The notes: a model not told the origin generated them from the letters alone. DNA of 64,000 nt from Sphingomonas sp. Leaf357 (GCF_001423845.1 NZ_LMPM01000001.1:1093493-1157492); one strand, 5' to 3'; counted from the stretch's first letter, positions 27,714 to 37,309 are shown. Numbers and translations are program-made.

Positions 27714-28960
27714 CGGTGGATCTTGCCCGCTACCTGCGCCCGGGCGACCGGATCGTCATAGGCCAGGCGTGCGGCGAGCCGACCAGTCTGGTCGAGGCGC
27801 TGATCGATCAGGGGGCGGCGATCGGCAATCTCTCCGCCTTCATCGCGACGAGCTTTTCCGGCCTGTTCACCCCTGCGGCGACGGGCAGTTTCGCGCTTGG
27901 CAGCATGGGGGCGATCGGCGCGCTGCGTAGCGTCGCCAAGGCCAATCGCCTCGGTATCATCCCCTGTCACGTCAGCCAGATCGCGCCGATGATCGCCGAT
28001 GGCCGGATCGGCTGCGACGTGGCGTTGGTGCAGGTCAGCCTGGCGGATGCAGGCGGCAATCACAGCTTCGGGCTGATCAACGATCATGTCGGGGCGGCGG
28101 TCGCCAAGGCGCGCATCGTGATCGCGGAAGTCAATGATCGCGTTCCGTTCACCAATGGCCCGATGCTGTCCGCGGCGCGCATCACCCTCGCGGTGCCCAC
28201 GTCGCGTGCCCCGGTCGAAGTCGTTCCCGCCGCGATCGGCGCGGTTGACGCTGCCATTGCCGCGCATACCGCAGCCTTTATCGGCGATGGCGCGGTGCTT
28301 CAGACCGGGATCGGCGCGGTGCCCGATGCGATCCTGCGCCTGCTCAGCGACCGCCGCGATCTTGGCGTGCATTCGGGCATGATGGGCGACGGCTTGGTCG
28401 AATTGGTCGAGGCGGGGGTGGTTACCAACACGCGTAAGACCATCGATCCGGGTGTCTCGATCACCGGCGCGCTGATCGGCACGCGACGGCTTTATGATTT
28501 TGCGCACCGCAATACCGCGGTTCGAATGTGCGGCACGGACTACACGCACGATCCGTCGGTGCTGGCGCGGCTCGACCGGCTGGTGACGATCAATTCCGCG
28601 CTGGAAGTCGATCTTACCGGACAGGTCAATGCCGAACAGAGCGGCGATTCCTATCTCGGCGGCACCGGCGGGCAGGTCGATTTCGTCCGCGCCGGCGCCC
28701 GCTCACCCGGCGGCCATTCGATCATCGCTCTGCCGGCGACCGCGCGTGGCGGCACGGTCAGCCGCATTGTCACGCATCTTACCGGCCCGGTCACCACCGC
28801 GCGCAGCGATGTCGACGTGATCGTCACCGAGTATGGTGCCGCGGAACTGAAGGGGCGGACGCTGGCCGATCGCGCCCGTCGCCTCGTCGCCATCGCGCAT
28901 CCAGACTTTCGCGCGGGTCTAGATCGGGTCGCGCACGACATCGCACGCAGAGGGTTCTGA
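27710..28960 (+). CDS. Acetyl-CoA hydrolase/transferase family (class I CoA-transferase)
   Basis: This 416-residue member of the acetyl-CoA hydrolase / 4-hydroxybutyrate CoA-transferase family has the CoA-binding GIGAVPDAIL, the likely catalytic Glu in SALEVDLTGQVNAE, and the GGTGGQVDFVRAG loop. It either transfers CoA to another carboxylate or hydrolyses an acyl-CoA. It is the second CoA-transferase type in this operon and may recycle CoA from the product of the CitE-like enzyme. The start overlaps the gene before (GGATGA), and the stop overlaps the hydratase start (TGATG), showing tight coupling. Confidence 0.87.
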   Translation: MTVDLARYLRPGDRIVIGQACGEPTSLVEALIDQGAAIGNLSAFIATSFSGLFTPAATGSFALGSMGAIGALRSVAKANRLGIIPCHVSQIAPMIADGRIGCDVALVQVSLADAGGNHSFGLINDHVGAAVAKARIVIAEVNDRVPFTNGPMLSAARITLAVPTSRAPVEVVPAAIGAVDAAIAAHTAAFIGDGAVLQTGIGAVPDAILRLLSDRRDLGVHSGMMGDGLVELVEAGVVTNTRKTIDPGVSITGALIGTRRLYDFAHRNTAVRMCGTDYTHDPSVLARLDRLVTINSALEVDLTGQVNAEQSGDSYLGGTGGQVDFVRAGARSPGGHSIIALPATARGGTVSRIVTHLTGPVTTARSDVDVIVTEYGAAELKGRTLADRARRLVAIAHPDFRAGLDRVAHDIARRGF

Positions 28961-29727
28961 TGGACGATGCCATTCTGTTTGATGCGCGCCCCGACGGCAT
29001 CGCCATCATCACACTCAACCGGCCTGCGGCACGCAATGCTCTCTCGCGGGAGATCCGAGAAGGGCTGTTTGTCGCCTGGGATCGTTTCGAGCGCGATCCC
29101 GATCTTCGTATCGCCATCCTCACCGGCGCCGGCGACCGCGCCTTCTGCGCCGGTGGCGATCTAAAGGAGATGACCGACACCGCGATGGCGGTGCCGCCGC
29201 GCAATATGTTTCCGCTGCCTGGCGACACGATCGAGCTGACCAAGCCGACCATCGCGGCGGTGAATGGTTTAGCCTTTGCCGGGGGCTGGATGATTGCGCA
29301 GGCCTGCGATCTGTGCGTCGCCAGCACAAACGCGCGCTTCGCCATCACTGAGGTCAAGGTCGGGCGCAGTTCCCCCTGGGCTGCACCGCTGATCCACATG
29401 ATTCCGCAGCGGATCATGATGGAGATCGTGCTGACCGGCAGGCCGATCGATGCCAGACGAGCCTATGAGATCGGGCTGGTCAATCGCCTCGCCGAGCCAG
29501 AAACTCTGCTCGACATCGCACTGGCTTTGGCACGCGAGGTCCTGGAAGGCGCGCCGCTCTCCGTTCGCGTCGGGCGCGAGATGGTGATGCTGGCTACGGA
29601 GATGGGGCGCGCCGCTGCGCTTACGGCCGCGCGCCATGCCGCCGAAGTGCTGTATCGCAGCGATGATGCTCAGGAGGGACCCCGCGCCTTCGCCGAGAAG
29701 CGCACCCCGCGCTGGACCGGATCGTGA
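28960..29727 (+). CDS. Enoyl-CoA hydratase/isomerase family protein
   Basis: This 255-residue crotonase-fold protein has the first oxyanion region FCAGGDLKEM and the second NGLAFAGGWMIAQACDLCVA. The usual hydratase glutamates are not both evident: the position after ITEVKVG carries RSSPW. Hydration is therefore likely but not certain. It begins one base inside the stop of the CoA-transferase gene. In cluster B it would hydrate the product of the adjacent acyl-CoA dehydrogenase. Confidence 0.88.
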   Translation: MDDAILFDARPDGIAIITLNRPAARNALSREIREGLFVAWDRFERDPDLRIAILTGAGDRAFCAGGDLKEMTDTAMAVPPRNMFPLPGDTIELTKPTIAAVNGLAFAGGWMIAQACDLCVASTNARFAITEVKVGRSSPWAAPLIHMIPQRIMMEIVLTGRPIDARRAYEIGLVNRLAEPETLLDIALALAREVLEGAPLSVRVGREMVMLATEMGRAAALTAARHAAEVLYRSDDAQEGPRAFAEKRTPRWTGS

Positions 29728-29845
29728 CGTGGACTGCACATCACGCGACAAAGATATGCCTCCGTGCGTCTCGCGGCTCGTCGCGATTGACTCGCCTGGC
29801 CGGCAGGACAAGCCTCGGATCAAATACCCGACCGGGAGAGAGAAG

Positions 29846-31030
29846 ATGAAAGTGAACATGGGCATTTCGGTGCAGAACTCCCAGGATTGGGAACGCATCG
29901 CTAACGAAAATTGGAGCGTCCCGCCGGAAAGCCCGGATTGGAAAAGCGTCGAGGCGGCGCTAGCCATCGCCGATCTCGCCGAGCCGCTCGGCTATGACGG
30001 GATCTGGGCGCCCGAGCATTTTGGTACGCCCTACGGGATGTGCCCCAATCCTCTGCAGACGCTGACCTATTTTGCCGGCCGAACCGAACGCGTGACGTTC
30101 GGCACGATGGTGTGTGTCGCGCCGTGGTGGAACCCGGTGCGGCTGGCACATCAGATAGCCTACCTCGATATCGTTTCCAAAGGTCGCTACACCACGATCG
30201 GCATGGGGCGTGGCGTCGCCAAGTCCGAGTTCGAGGCGTTGGGCGTGCCGCGGGAGGAAAGCCGCGAACGCTTCAACGAGACGCTCGACATCATCAAGCT
30301 TGCGCTCACCACTGAGCGCTTCTCCTACGATGGCGAGATCTTCAAGATCCCGGAAATGTCGCTCCGCCCGCAACCGTTCAGTGCAGACCTGAGCGAGCGC
30401 GTCTTCGGATCAGCCGCTACGCCGGAGTCGCTCGAAATCCTCTCGCGACGCGGCATTGTGCCGCTATTTGTGGGCAATAAGCCGATCGAGGCGGCAGGCG
30501 AGGAAGTGAAGCAGGTCAACCGTTTCCGCGCCGAGGAGGGTTTCACTCCGTGCCAGCCGAAGAACGTGATGTTCATGTATTGCAGTCCCGATGCGAGCGA
30601 CGTCGCGCGCACTGACGAATGGATGTGGACGGCCAATCGCGACGTCACGCTGCACTACAAGTTCGCCGATCCGTCCAATTTCGTCGGTGTGAAGGGTTAT
30701 GAATCCTATGCGGCACGGGCCGGCGCGGCAACGGCGATCCTCGCCTCCGCTGTCACCGGCGACCAGCCTGCAGAGAGGCCCAAAATGCCGGGCTATCACC
30801 CCTCCAATTTGCTGATCGGTAATCCCGACCAAGTGATCGAACGCATCATCGCGGCACAAAAGGCGTGCGGCTTCTCCGAACTTACGCTCGTCCCGAACTT
30901 CGGCACCATGCCGTATGAGGATGCGATCAAGAGCGTTCGCCTGTTCGCTGAGGAAGTACTGCCCGTAATTCACAAGCTGGACGCTTCCCTCAGCCTGGAA
31001 TTGCGCGGGCCGGATGCCGTGGCTGCCTGA
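29846..31030 (+). CDS. LLM-class flavin-dependent oxidoreductase (luciferase-like monooxygenase)
   Basis: The product has 394 residues with a luciferase-like TIM barrel: EPLGYDGIWAPEHFGTPYG, TERVTFGTMVCVAPWWNPVR and GRYTTIGMGRGVAKSEFEALG. Family enzymes use FMNH2 and O2 to oxidise small organic compounds, including ketones (Baeyer-Villiger type II). The first ATG with an RBS (GGGAGAGAG) is at 29846. It is the last gene of cluster B, 118 bases after the hydratase, and a terminator follows. With the type I Baeyer-Villiger enzyme it gives the cluster two different oxygenases for ketones or related groups. Confidence 0.88.
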   Translation: MKVNMGISVQNSQDWERIANENWSVPPESPDWKSVEAALAIADLAEPLGYDGIWAPEHFGTPYGMCPNPLQTLTYFAGRTERVTFGTMVCVAPWWNPVRLAHQIAYLDIVSKGRYTTIGMGRGVAKSEFEALGVPREESRERFNETLDIIKLALTTERFSYDGEIFKIPEMSLRPQPFSADLSERVFGSAATPESLEILSRRGIVPLFVGNKPIEAAGEEVKQVNRFRAEEGFTPCQPKNVMFMYCSPDASDVARTDEWMWTANRDVTLHYKFADPSNFVGVKGYESYAARAGAATAILASAVTGDQPAERPKMPGYHPSNLLIGNPDQVIERIIAAQKACGFSELTLVPNFGTMPYEDAIKSVRLFAEEVLPVIHKLDASLSLELRGPDAVAA

Positions 31031-31054
31031 TCCGTTCGGCTTGGCACAAAAATT

Positions 31055-31080
31055 GGGCGCAGTTTCGCCAAAGTGCGCCC
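31055..31080. terminator. Bidirectional rho-independent terminator
   Basis: GGGCGCA (31055-31061) pairs exactly with TGCGCCC (31074-31080) around a 12-base loop. A CTTTCT tail follows on the plus strand and AATTTTTG on the minus strand. It lies between the convergent luciferase-like and MFS genes. Confidence 0.7.
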
Positions 31081-31088
31081 CTTTCTAG

Positions 31089-32345
31089 TTAAAGCACGGG
31101 ACTTGTCGCCAGCGTCCCGATCCGGCGGCTGTTGCGCGGCATCGAAAGCATGATCGCCGCGCCTCCTGCAAGCAGGAGCGCCGCGATCATCACTACATAG
31201 GTTGAGGCATAGCTCCCCGACATGTCGAAAAGCTTGCCCGCCAGCGGCGCCGAGCCGAACATGAATGGGATCTTGGTGAAATAGCTGTAACCGATCACGC
31301 GGCTGAACGATGCTGCGCCATAGCGTTCGTTGATGCAAGCACTGTGCAGGGTAATTGCTGGGCCCATCGCCGCACCAAGCAGCACGGACACGAGGATCAT
31401 AGGTCCGGGTGACGTCACCAGCGAGAAGAGGAACCAAGTGGCTGCGGCCTGCAGCAGGACCAGGACGAGCGCATGGAACGGTCCGATCCGGTCGATCAGC
31501 CAGCCGTAGAGCAACGCCCCGAAAAGCGCCCCGATCCCCGCACCTGACAGCATAGTGGAAGCGAGCGTTGGGCTGATGCCGTTAGCAGCCGCCATCGCAG
31601 GGCCGTGCGCGGTGAAGGCGGTGCCGGCGGCGGAAACGATGCCGATCGCCAAGCTGATAAGCCAGAAAGCCGGATCGGTGAAGATCGCGCGGTTGCCGAG
31701 CAGCGGTTGGACGGCAACGGCAACAACCGGTTGCTCGGCGTCGCGGCGCGGTTGCTGACCGACATCCTCTGGAAATTCGATCGCAAAACGCATCACTGGA
31801 ATCATCGCCGCGAACAAACCGGCGAGACACAGGAACAGCAACTGCCGCCCGCCCTGCGATACTAGCCATGCGGCGAGTGGGGCGGCGGCGATGCCGAACA
31901 CCTGCACCAGCCCGAACCCCAGCGCCTTTCCGCGATCCCGTTCGAACCAGCGGCTGATCAGCGTCGGCGCCGAGATGATTGCCATCAGGCAACAGCCCGC
32001 GCCGATCATCACCGCAAACAACAACAGGACCTGTGGTAGTGTGGTGGCGAAGGCGAGCAATGCGAAGCCGAGCGCGTGACAGGCGGATCCCGTCATCATC
32101 AGCGTGCGGAGCTTGAAGCGCTGGGTCAGATTTCCGACGAACGGCGCCATCACCCCCATCGCCAGCAGCAGGACGCCAAACGGCAGTGAGGCGGCGGCAC
32201 GCGACAAGCCCAGTTCGCGTTGCAACACCGGCAAGGCCGGCCCGAACGCGTTGATCACCACCGTCAATCCGAGATTGTAGGTCAGGAAGGCGAGGCCCAC
32301 CATGCGCCAGCCATAGAAAGGCACTTGGGCAGGGGGCGTGGGCAT
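31089..32345 (-). CDS. MFS transporter
   Basis: This membrane protein of about 418 residues has 12 hydrophobic segments, starting with YGWRMVGLAFLTYNLGLTVVINAFGPALP. Mid-protein ISRWFERDRGKALGFG is the MFS loop seen in the oxalate/formate and monocarboxylate-porter-like groups. It probably imports an organic acid. I chose the ATG at 32345, preceded by AAGGGAGA; the frame is open to 32417. It converges with the luciferase-like gene and is divergent from the VOC gene. It may serve cluster B, but the link is by position only. Confidence 0.87.
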   Translation of the reverse strand: MPTPPAQVPFYGWRMVGLAFLTYNLGLTVVINAFGPALPVLQRELGLSRAAASLPFGVLLLAMGVMAPFVGNLTQRFKLRTLMMTGSACHALGFALLAFATTLPQVLLLFAVMIGAGCCLMAIISAPTLISRWFERDRGKALGFGLVQVFGIAAAPLAAWLVSQGGRQLLFLCLAGLFAAMIPVMRFAIEFPEDVGQQPRRDAEQPVVAVAVQPLLGNRAIFTDPAFWLISLAIGIVSAAGTAFTAHGPAMAAANGISPTLASTMLSGAGIGALFGALLYGWLIDRIGPFHALVLVLLQAAATWFLFSLVTSPGPMILVSVLLGAAMGPAITLHSACINERYGAASFSRVIGYSYFTKIPFMFGSAPLAGKLFDMSGSYASTYVVMIAALLLAGGAAIMLSMPRNSRRIGTLATSPVL

Positions 32346-32604
32346 ATCGATCTCCCTTTGGGCGGGGTCGGACACGTCTGCACGCATGCGCACGAACCTG
32401 TTTCGTGTGGCCGGCATCCCCTCTTGTCCCCGATCGTACTGTTGAAGTGACGGCGATTAAAGCGCCGCAATGTGAGGACGGCAGACAGCAGCCGACATAA
32501 ACAGGACATTCCAGGTCAGCGCGCCGGACGCCGGTAGACCAAGAAAGTTCGCCACCATAAGCCATCGCGGCACGTGCACATCACACGAATGGGAGGAGCG
32601 CGGA

Positions 32605-33057
32605 ATGGCCGACGCGGCACCTGCGGAATTTGATCTGCGCTATTGGCAATGGGGCACCGCCGATCCCGCACCCCGCCTGCTCCACGCGATGATCCGGGTA
32701 CGCGACATGGAGGCTTCGCTGCGTTTTTACGTCGAAGGTTTCGGTATGACGGTATTCGATCGCTTCGATGTACCCGTCCGCCGTGTCTCCGGCGCGTATA
32801 TAGGGTATGGTGGGTTCGATCGTGGCGGGCTGCTAGAACTGACGCACAAATGGGACGACTCGGACATCATCCCCGGCACAACCCATTTCGCGATCGGCGT
32901 GCCTAATATGGTCGTGGCGATCGCGGCGCTTGAAGCCGCCGGCGCGAAGATTACCATGGCACCGACGATATTGGTGGTGGGCGGCCCTGCCGTCGCATTC
33001 ATCACGGATCCGGACGGCTATCCGGTCGAGCTGATTCAGACGAATTCAATGGCTTAG
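32605..33057 (+). CDS. Glyoxalase/VOC-family metalloprotein
   Basis: This 150-residue single-chain VOC protein has LLHAMIRVRDMEASLRFYVEGFGM with a metal-type His (HAMIRV), GGLLELTHKWD with a Glu, THFAIGVPN with a second His, and DPDGYPVELIQTN with the last Glu. This is the full lactoylglutathione-lyase-like H/E/H/E set. It may be a glyoxalase I or an isomerase/epimerase of CoA esters. The ATG at 32605 has GGAGGAG upstream. It ends 11 bases before the IS6 remnant, which did not damage its 3' end. Confidence 0.85.
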   Translation: MADAAPAEFDLRYWQWGTADPAPRLLHAMIRVRDMEASLRFYVEGFGMTVFDRFDVPVRRVSGAYIGYGGFDRGGLLELTHKWDDSDIIPGTTHFAIGVPNMVVAIAALEAAGAKITMAPTILVVGGPAVAFITDPDGYPVELIQTNSMA

Positions 33058-33068
33058 TCACTAACATC

Positions 33069-33499
33069 GTGAAACTAAACAGCGAGTGCGTGTACCTCTG
33101 GCGGGCGGTGGATCAGGAGGGCGAAATCCTCGAGAGTGACAGCTCCAAGACTCGCAATAAGGATGCGGCGCTTGGCTTCGTGAAGAAGGCGCTGAACCGT
33201 CACCGCACACCGGAGGCGATCACTAAAGACGGTCTGCGCTCCCATCGTCAGCCATGAAAGAGCTTGGTTATAGCGAGAAGCAGGAGGTCGGACGCTGAGC
33301 TAATAACCGAGTTGAGAACAGCCATCGGCCATTCCGACGACGAGAGCGCGCAATACTCTGGTTCAGGCGAATGAAGACGCAACAGAAGTTAGCCGACGTA
33401 CATGCCAACGTTCACAATCACTTCTATCTCGTTGACCGCCAGATCTATATGGAACGCCGCTCAGCCGCAATGGCTGAGTGGAGCATCGTCGCAAGCTAG
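33069..33499 (+). pseudogene. IS6-family transposase remnant
   Basis: The 3' half of an IS6-type transposase is readable: VYLWRAVDQEGEILES, FVKKALNRHRTPEAIT and KDGLRSHR. After a one-base deletion near 33250 come MKELGYSEKQEVGR, a TGA at 33296 where the family has Trp, NNRVENSHRPFRRRERA with the catalytic Glu, and VHANVHNHF to the stop at 33497. The N-terminal DNA-binding part and the first catalytic Asp are missing. I found no terminal inverted repeats. This is a dead insertion-sequence scar between the VOC and TetR genes. Confidence 0.82.
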
Positions 33500-33606
33500 G
33501 CGGTTGCCCTCAAAGAACGAACTGCATCGTGCGGAGAGCGGTTCGCATTAGACTGACAGCGTCACGCTGGCCATTCCGGCAATGCCCATCTTGTCATTCT
33601 CCTTCG

Positions 33607-33626
33607 AGCAAGCGCTCGTTCTTGCT
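33607..33626. promoter_or_regulatory. Inverted repeat upstream of TetR gene
   Basis: AGCAAG (33607-33612) and CTTGCT (33621-33626) form a perfect six-base inverted repeat with an eight-base spacer, about 130 bases before the TetR start. It may be an operator; no second copy was found. Confidence 0.3.
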
Positions 33627-33658
33627 TGGGCGGATCTCTCGGAGTACCGCAGCTTCGA

Positions 33659-33674
33659 GTTACCGCACGGTAGC
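33659..33674 (+). promoter_or_regulatory. Candidate shared operator, site 4 (upstream of second TetR gene)
   Basis: GTTACCGCACGGTAGC matches the site at 34501 (minus strand) at 12 of 16 positions, and its core TACCG-CA-CGGTA is itself palindromic. It lies 78 bases before the TetR start. It is the weakest of the four matches. Confidence 0.35.
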
Positions 33675-33751
33675 AAGGCCGCGAGGACGACCATTGGATT
33701 CTCGCGGGAACGAGATATCCGGGTCGGTCGGCACCGGATGGAAAGGTCGGT

Positions 33752-34375
33752 ATGGCGAAGGCGACAGTGAAATCGGGTGCTTCGCCCTGGGCAGGCCGCG
33801 ATCGATCGAGCGAGCGCGAGGCCAAGCGCGAGGCGGTGCTGCATGCTGCCGCGCAGGCGTTCGGACGGAACGGCTATTACCGCACGTCGCTGGATGACAT
33901 TGCCGAGCAGTTGGGGATCACCAAGCCCACCTTGTATTATTACGCGAAGAACAAGGAGGACCTGATCGTCGCGGTGATGGAGCGCGCGTTGCAGCAGATG
34001 CTCGTCGATTTGCCGTTCGATCCGCATTCCAGCGCCTATGAACAATTGCGCGTTTTCTTGCGCAACTATGCCGAAATCTCGGCGACCGATTTCGGAATGT
34101 GCCTTACGCAGCTCAGCAGCGCGGATCTGAGCGACAGCGTCGGTAGGGGCGTGAGGGACGGCAAGGCGACGATCGATCGGCGCATTCGCGACCTGCTGAG
34201 CCAAGGTATCGCGGATGGATCGATTGCGCATTGCGACGTGAAGCTAACCGCGTTCATGATCGCCGGGGCGATCAACGGAATCGGGCGCTGGTATCGCGCG
34301 GGAGAGGGGCTGGATACGGCGTCGATCGCCGAGATTTACGTCAATCAGTTGGGCGCGGGGCTTCGGCCGCGCTGA
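33752..34375 (+). CDS. TetR/AcrR-family transcriptional regulator
   Basis: This 207-residue regulator has its DNA-binding helices near residues 25-70 (REAVLHAAAQAFGRNGYYRTS and IAEQLGITKPTLYYYAKNKED), followed by a ligand domain with GAINGIGRWYRAGEGLD. This type often represses acyl-CoA catabolic operons and is released by an acyl-CoA. It precedes the six-gene operon of cluster C in the same direction, with 184 bases between. Two candidate operators surround it, one upstream (33659) and one before the synthetase (34501). The ATG at 33752 fits a GGAAAGG site. Confidence 0.88.
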   Translation: MAKATVKSGASPWAGRDRSSEREAKREAVLHAAAQAFGRNGYYRTSLDDIAEQLGITKPTLYYYAKNKEDLIVAVMERALQQMLVDLPFDPHSSAYEQLRVFLRNYAEISATDFGMCLTQLSSADLSDSVGRGVRDGKATIDRRIRDLLSQGIADGSIAHCDVKLTAFMIAGAINGIGRWYRAGEGLDTASIAEIYVNQLGAGLRPR

Positions 34376-34500
34376 TGTCGGTGGCAATGTTCAATTGGGT
34401 GCTGCGTCTCTCTTCATACGAAAAACCTAGGCAAGATGTACGGCGTTTCGCGGAAACGCCGCACCTCAACGACGCGAATTTCGATAAAATAAGAAATATT

Positions 34501-34516
34501 GCTACTCGCCGGTAAC
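34501..34516 (-). promoter_or_regulatory. Candidate shared operator, site 3 (upstream of cluster C operon)
   Basis: On the minus strand it reads GTTACCGGCGAGTAGC. It lies 44-59 bases upstream of the synthetase start, a position where a bound repressor would block the promoter. It differs at two positions from the site before the first TetR gene. Confidence 0.5.
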
Positions 34517-34559
34517 ATGGCTACCCAGATGATTCCCGAGCGGCGATTCGATCGCTGGC

Positions 34560-36131
34560 ATGTCGGGCGAGGGGGCGGTCGTGGTGAATTATGTCAGTGC
34601 GATCAGGGCGGCAGCCGAGAAAAATCTCGATGCGTCCGCCTCGATCTTCGACGGTGGCGAGCGATCGTGGCGCGAAACGCTCGATCGCGCGGCGCGGATC
34701 GCCGGCGGGTTACTGGCGCTTGGGCTGGAGCCGGGCGATCGGGTGGCGATCCTGTCGGCCAACAGTGCCGAATACATGGTCTTGTATCTCGCCGTGCCCT
34801 GGGCAGGAGGCGTGCTGGCGCCGCTCAATTACCGCTGGAGCGTGGCCGAGAACGCCTTCGCGCTCGACGATTGCAGCCCGCGCGTACTGTTCCTCAGCGA
34901 CGATTTCGCCGCGGCCAATGTCGACATGCTGGCGGAACGCGCCGATCGCCTGACCGTGGTGGCGTTGGGCAAGGGGCGACCGGAATGGACCCCGCTCGAC
35001 GCATTGCTGGCAAGCGCACCGGCCGAGCAAGTGCCGCGCGACGGCAACGACATTTTGACGATCTATTATACCGGCGGCACGACCGGGCGGTCGAAGGGCG
35101 TGATGATCAGCCATGCTGGGCTGGTCGGCAATTGCCAGGCGATGCGCGACGAGGGTCTTTGCCCGGATGGCACGCGGATGTTGATCGTCGCGCCGCTGTT
35201 TCATCTTGCAGCCGGGGCGGCGCTGTCGATGACCATGCTCGCCGGCGGGACGGCGGTGATCGCCGCGGCATTCGACCCCGTCGGGACACTCGACCTGATT
35301 GCCGAGGAGCGGGTGATCGATGCGCTGCTCGTTCCGACGATGATCCAGCTGCTGATCGACGCGCCGGGCTTCGCGGCCGGGAAGCTCACGTCGCTGCAGC
35401 GGATCCTGTACGGCGCGTCGCAGATGCCAGAGGCGGTGATCGACCGGATCATCGCCGCCGCGCCGCATGTCGATTTCTACCAGGCGTATGGCATGACCGA
35501 AACCTCGTGCACCGCGACCCTCCTGCGGCCCGAGCATCATCGTGGCGAGCACCGCGCGGCTGGGCGGCATCGTGGTGCGGGGCTGCCGCTCGGCACTACC
35601 GAGATCGCCATTTCGAACGACGAGGGCGCGCACATGCCGACGGGGGCGGTGGGCGAGATCATCGTGCGCGGGCCCGGCGTCATGCTGGGCTATTGGAACC
35701 AGCCCGCAATGACCGCGGCTGCGGTCCGCGACGGCTGGATGCACACCGGCGATGGCGGGCGGATCGACGACAGCGGGGTGTTGTACGTCGTCGACCGGAT
35801 CAAGGACATGATCGTTTCGGGCGGCGAGAATATCTATTCCGCGGAGGTCGAAAGCGCGATCGGACTGCATCCGGCGGTGGCGCAGGTTGCGGTCATCGGC
35901 GTGCCCGATGCTCGCTGGGGCGAGCGGGTGCATGCGGTGATCGTGCTCCGGTCCGGCGATATGGTCGGCGACGACATGATCGTCGCGCACTGCCGCACAT
36001 TGATCGCCGGGTACAAGGTTCCGCGCAGCATCGAATTCCGGGACGCGCTGCCGCTGTCGGCGGCGGGCAAGGTGCTGAAAGCCGATCTGCGCGCACCCCA
36101 TTGGCAAGGACGAACACGCAATGTCGCCTGA
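34560..36131 (+). CDS. Acyl-CoA synthetase (long-chain/cyclic acid type)
   Basis: The product has 523 residues. The AMP-binding loop is YYTGGTTGRSKGV (from residue 169), followed by YGMTETS, GWMHTGDGG, DRIKDMIVSGGENIYSAEVE and the C-terminal lysine motif LSAAGKVLKADLR. It makes a CoA thioester with ATP and starts the operon. The ATG start at 34560 follows a region without a strong Shine-Dalgarno; the frame in another phase from 34499 is a shadow. It overlaps the next gene by 11 bases. A candidate operator lies just upstream. Confidence 0.9.
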   Translation: MSGEGAVVVNYVSAIRAAAEKNLDASASIFDGGERSWRETLDRAARIAGGLLALGLEPGDRVAILSANSAEYMVLYLAVPWAGGVLAPLNYRWSVAENAFALDDCSPRVLFLSDDFAAANVDMLAERADRLTVVALGKGRPEWTPLDALLASAPAEQVPRDGNDILTIYYTGGTTGRSKGVMISHAGLVGNCQAMRDEGLCPDGTRMLIVAPLFHLAAGAALSMTMLAGGTAVIAAAFDPVGTLDLIAEERVIDALLVPTMIQLLIDAPGFAAGKLTSLQRILYGASQMPEAVIDRIIAAAPHVDFYQAYGMTETSCTATLLRPEHHRGEHRAAGRHRGAGLPLGTTEIAISNDEGAHMPTGAVGEIIVRGPGVMLGYWNQPAMTAAAVRDGWMHTGDGGRIDDSGVLYVVDRIKDMIVSGGENIYSAEVESAIGLHPAVAQVAVIGVPDARWGERVHAVIVLRSGDMVGDDMIVAHCRTLIAGYKVPRSIEFRDALPLSAAGKVLKADLRAPHWQGRTRNVA

Positions 36132-37281
36132 CGCGAGCCTCCGATCTCCGTGGATCGACGACGAACTGGCGATGCTCGGCGATCAGGTCGCGCGCTTTCT
36201 CGCGCGTGAAATGGTGCCCGAGGCGGAACGGTGGGACTGCGCAGGGCTGGTCGATCGCGCCGCCTGGATCAAGGCGGGCGAAGCGGGAATCCTGTGCGCC
36301 AGCGTGCCGGTGGAATATGGCGGCGGCGGTGGCACGCGCGCGCACGAAGCCGTGATCATCCAAGAGATCGCGCGTGCGGGACTGGGCGGCGGTTTCGGCG
36401 TGGGTAATACGATCAGCTCGGGCATCGTCGCGCATTACATCCTGGCCTATGGGGCCGAAGACCAGAAGCGGCGTTGGCTGCCGGACATGGCGACCGGTAC
36501 GCGCATTGGGGCGATCGCAATGACGGAACCGGGGGCGGGGTCCGATTTGCAGAACATCCGCACCCGCGCCGTGCCGGCCCAGGGCGGTTGGCTGCTGAGC
36601 GGGCAGAAGACGTTCATCTCGAACGGACAGAATGCCGATCTGGTCGTCGTCGCGGCGCGTACCGGGGATGCCGGTGCCAAGGGCATCTCGCTATTGGTCG
36701 TGGAAACCGAACAAGCGGAGGGTTTCCGTCGCGGGCGCAATCTCGACAAGCTCGGCATGCATGCGCAGGACACGTCGGAACTCTTCTTCGACGACGTGTT
36801 AGTGTCCGGGGACAATGTGCTCGGCCCGCTGGGTGCCGGCTTTCCGCAACTGATGAATCAGCTGGCATGGGAACGGATGATCATCGGGCTGGACTCGGTG
36901 GTCAATATGGAGCGCGCGGTCGCGTTGACCACGTCCTATGCGCGGGAGCGGAACGCTTTCGGCAAGGCCCTGATCGAGTTCCAGAACACGCAGTTCGTGC
37001 TCGCCGAATGCGCGACGCAGGCCACCGTCGCTCGGGCGATGATCGATACGATGATGACGCGGCTCCTGGCCGACGATCTCGATCCGGTCACCGCCGCGAA
37101 AGTGAAGCTGTGGACGACCGACACGCAGTTCAAGGTGATCGACGCGTGCCAGCAACTGTTCGGCGGTTATGGCTATATGACCGAATATCCGATCGCACGT
37201 TTGTTCGCCGATGCCCGGGTGAGCCGCGTCTATGGCGGCGCCAACGAAATCATGAAGCTGATCATCGCGCGCGCTCTGTGA
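36121..37281 (+). CDS. Acyl-CoA dehydrogenase
   Basis: This 386-residue full-length dehydrogenase has AIAMTEPGAGSDLQNIRT, LSGQKTFISNGQNADL, RNAFGKALIEFQNTQFVLAE and QLFGGYGYMTEYPIARLFADARV, then VYGGANEIMKLIIARAL. The YGGxNEI ending in place of YEGT is usual for the group that places its base elsewhere. It performs the first oxidation step on the CoA ester made by the synthetase. The start ATG lies inside the synthetase end, showing coupled translation. Confidence 0.9.
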   Translation: MSPDASLRSPWIDDELAMLGDQVARFLAREMVPEAERWDCAGLVDRAAWIKAGEAGILCASVPVEYGGGGGTRAHEAVIIQEIARAGLGGGFGVGNTISSGIVAHYILAYGAEDQKRRWLPDMATGTRIGAIAMTEPGAGSDLQNIRTRAVPAQGGWLLSGQKTFISNGQNADLVVVAARTGDAGAKGISLLVVETEQAEGFRRGRNLDKLGMHAQDTSELFFDDVLVSGDNVLGPLGAGFPQLMNQLAWERMIIGLDSVVNMERAVALTTSYARERNAFGKALIEFQNTQFVLAECATQATVARAMIDTMMTRLLADDLDPVTAAKVKLWTTDTQFKVIDACQQLFGGYGYMTEYPIARLFADARVSRVYGGANEIMKLIIARAL

Positions 37282-37309
37282 GGGCGCGCGGTACGACAGG
37301 AGGTTCAAA

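Noticed and set aside
34499..36355. 618-codon plus-strand frame over the cluster C synthetase
   Set aside because: It is Arg-rich and out of phase with the clear synthetase motifs.
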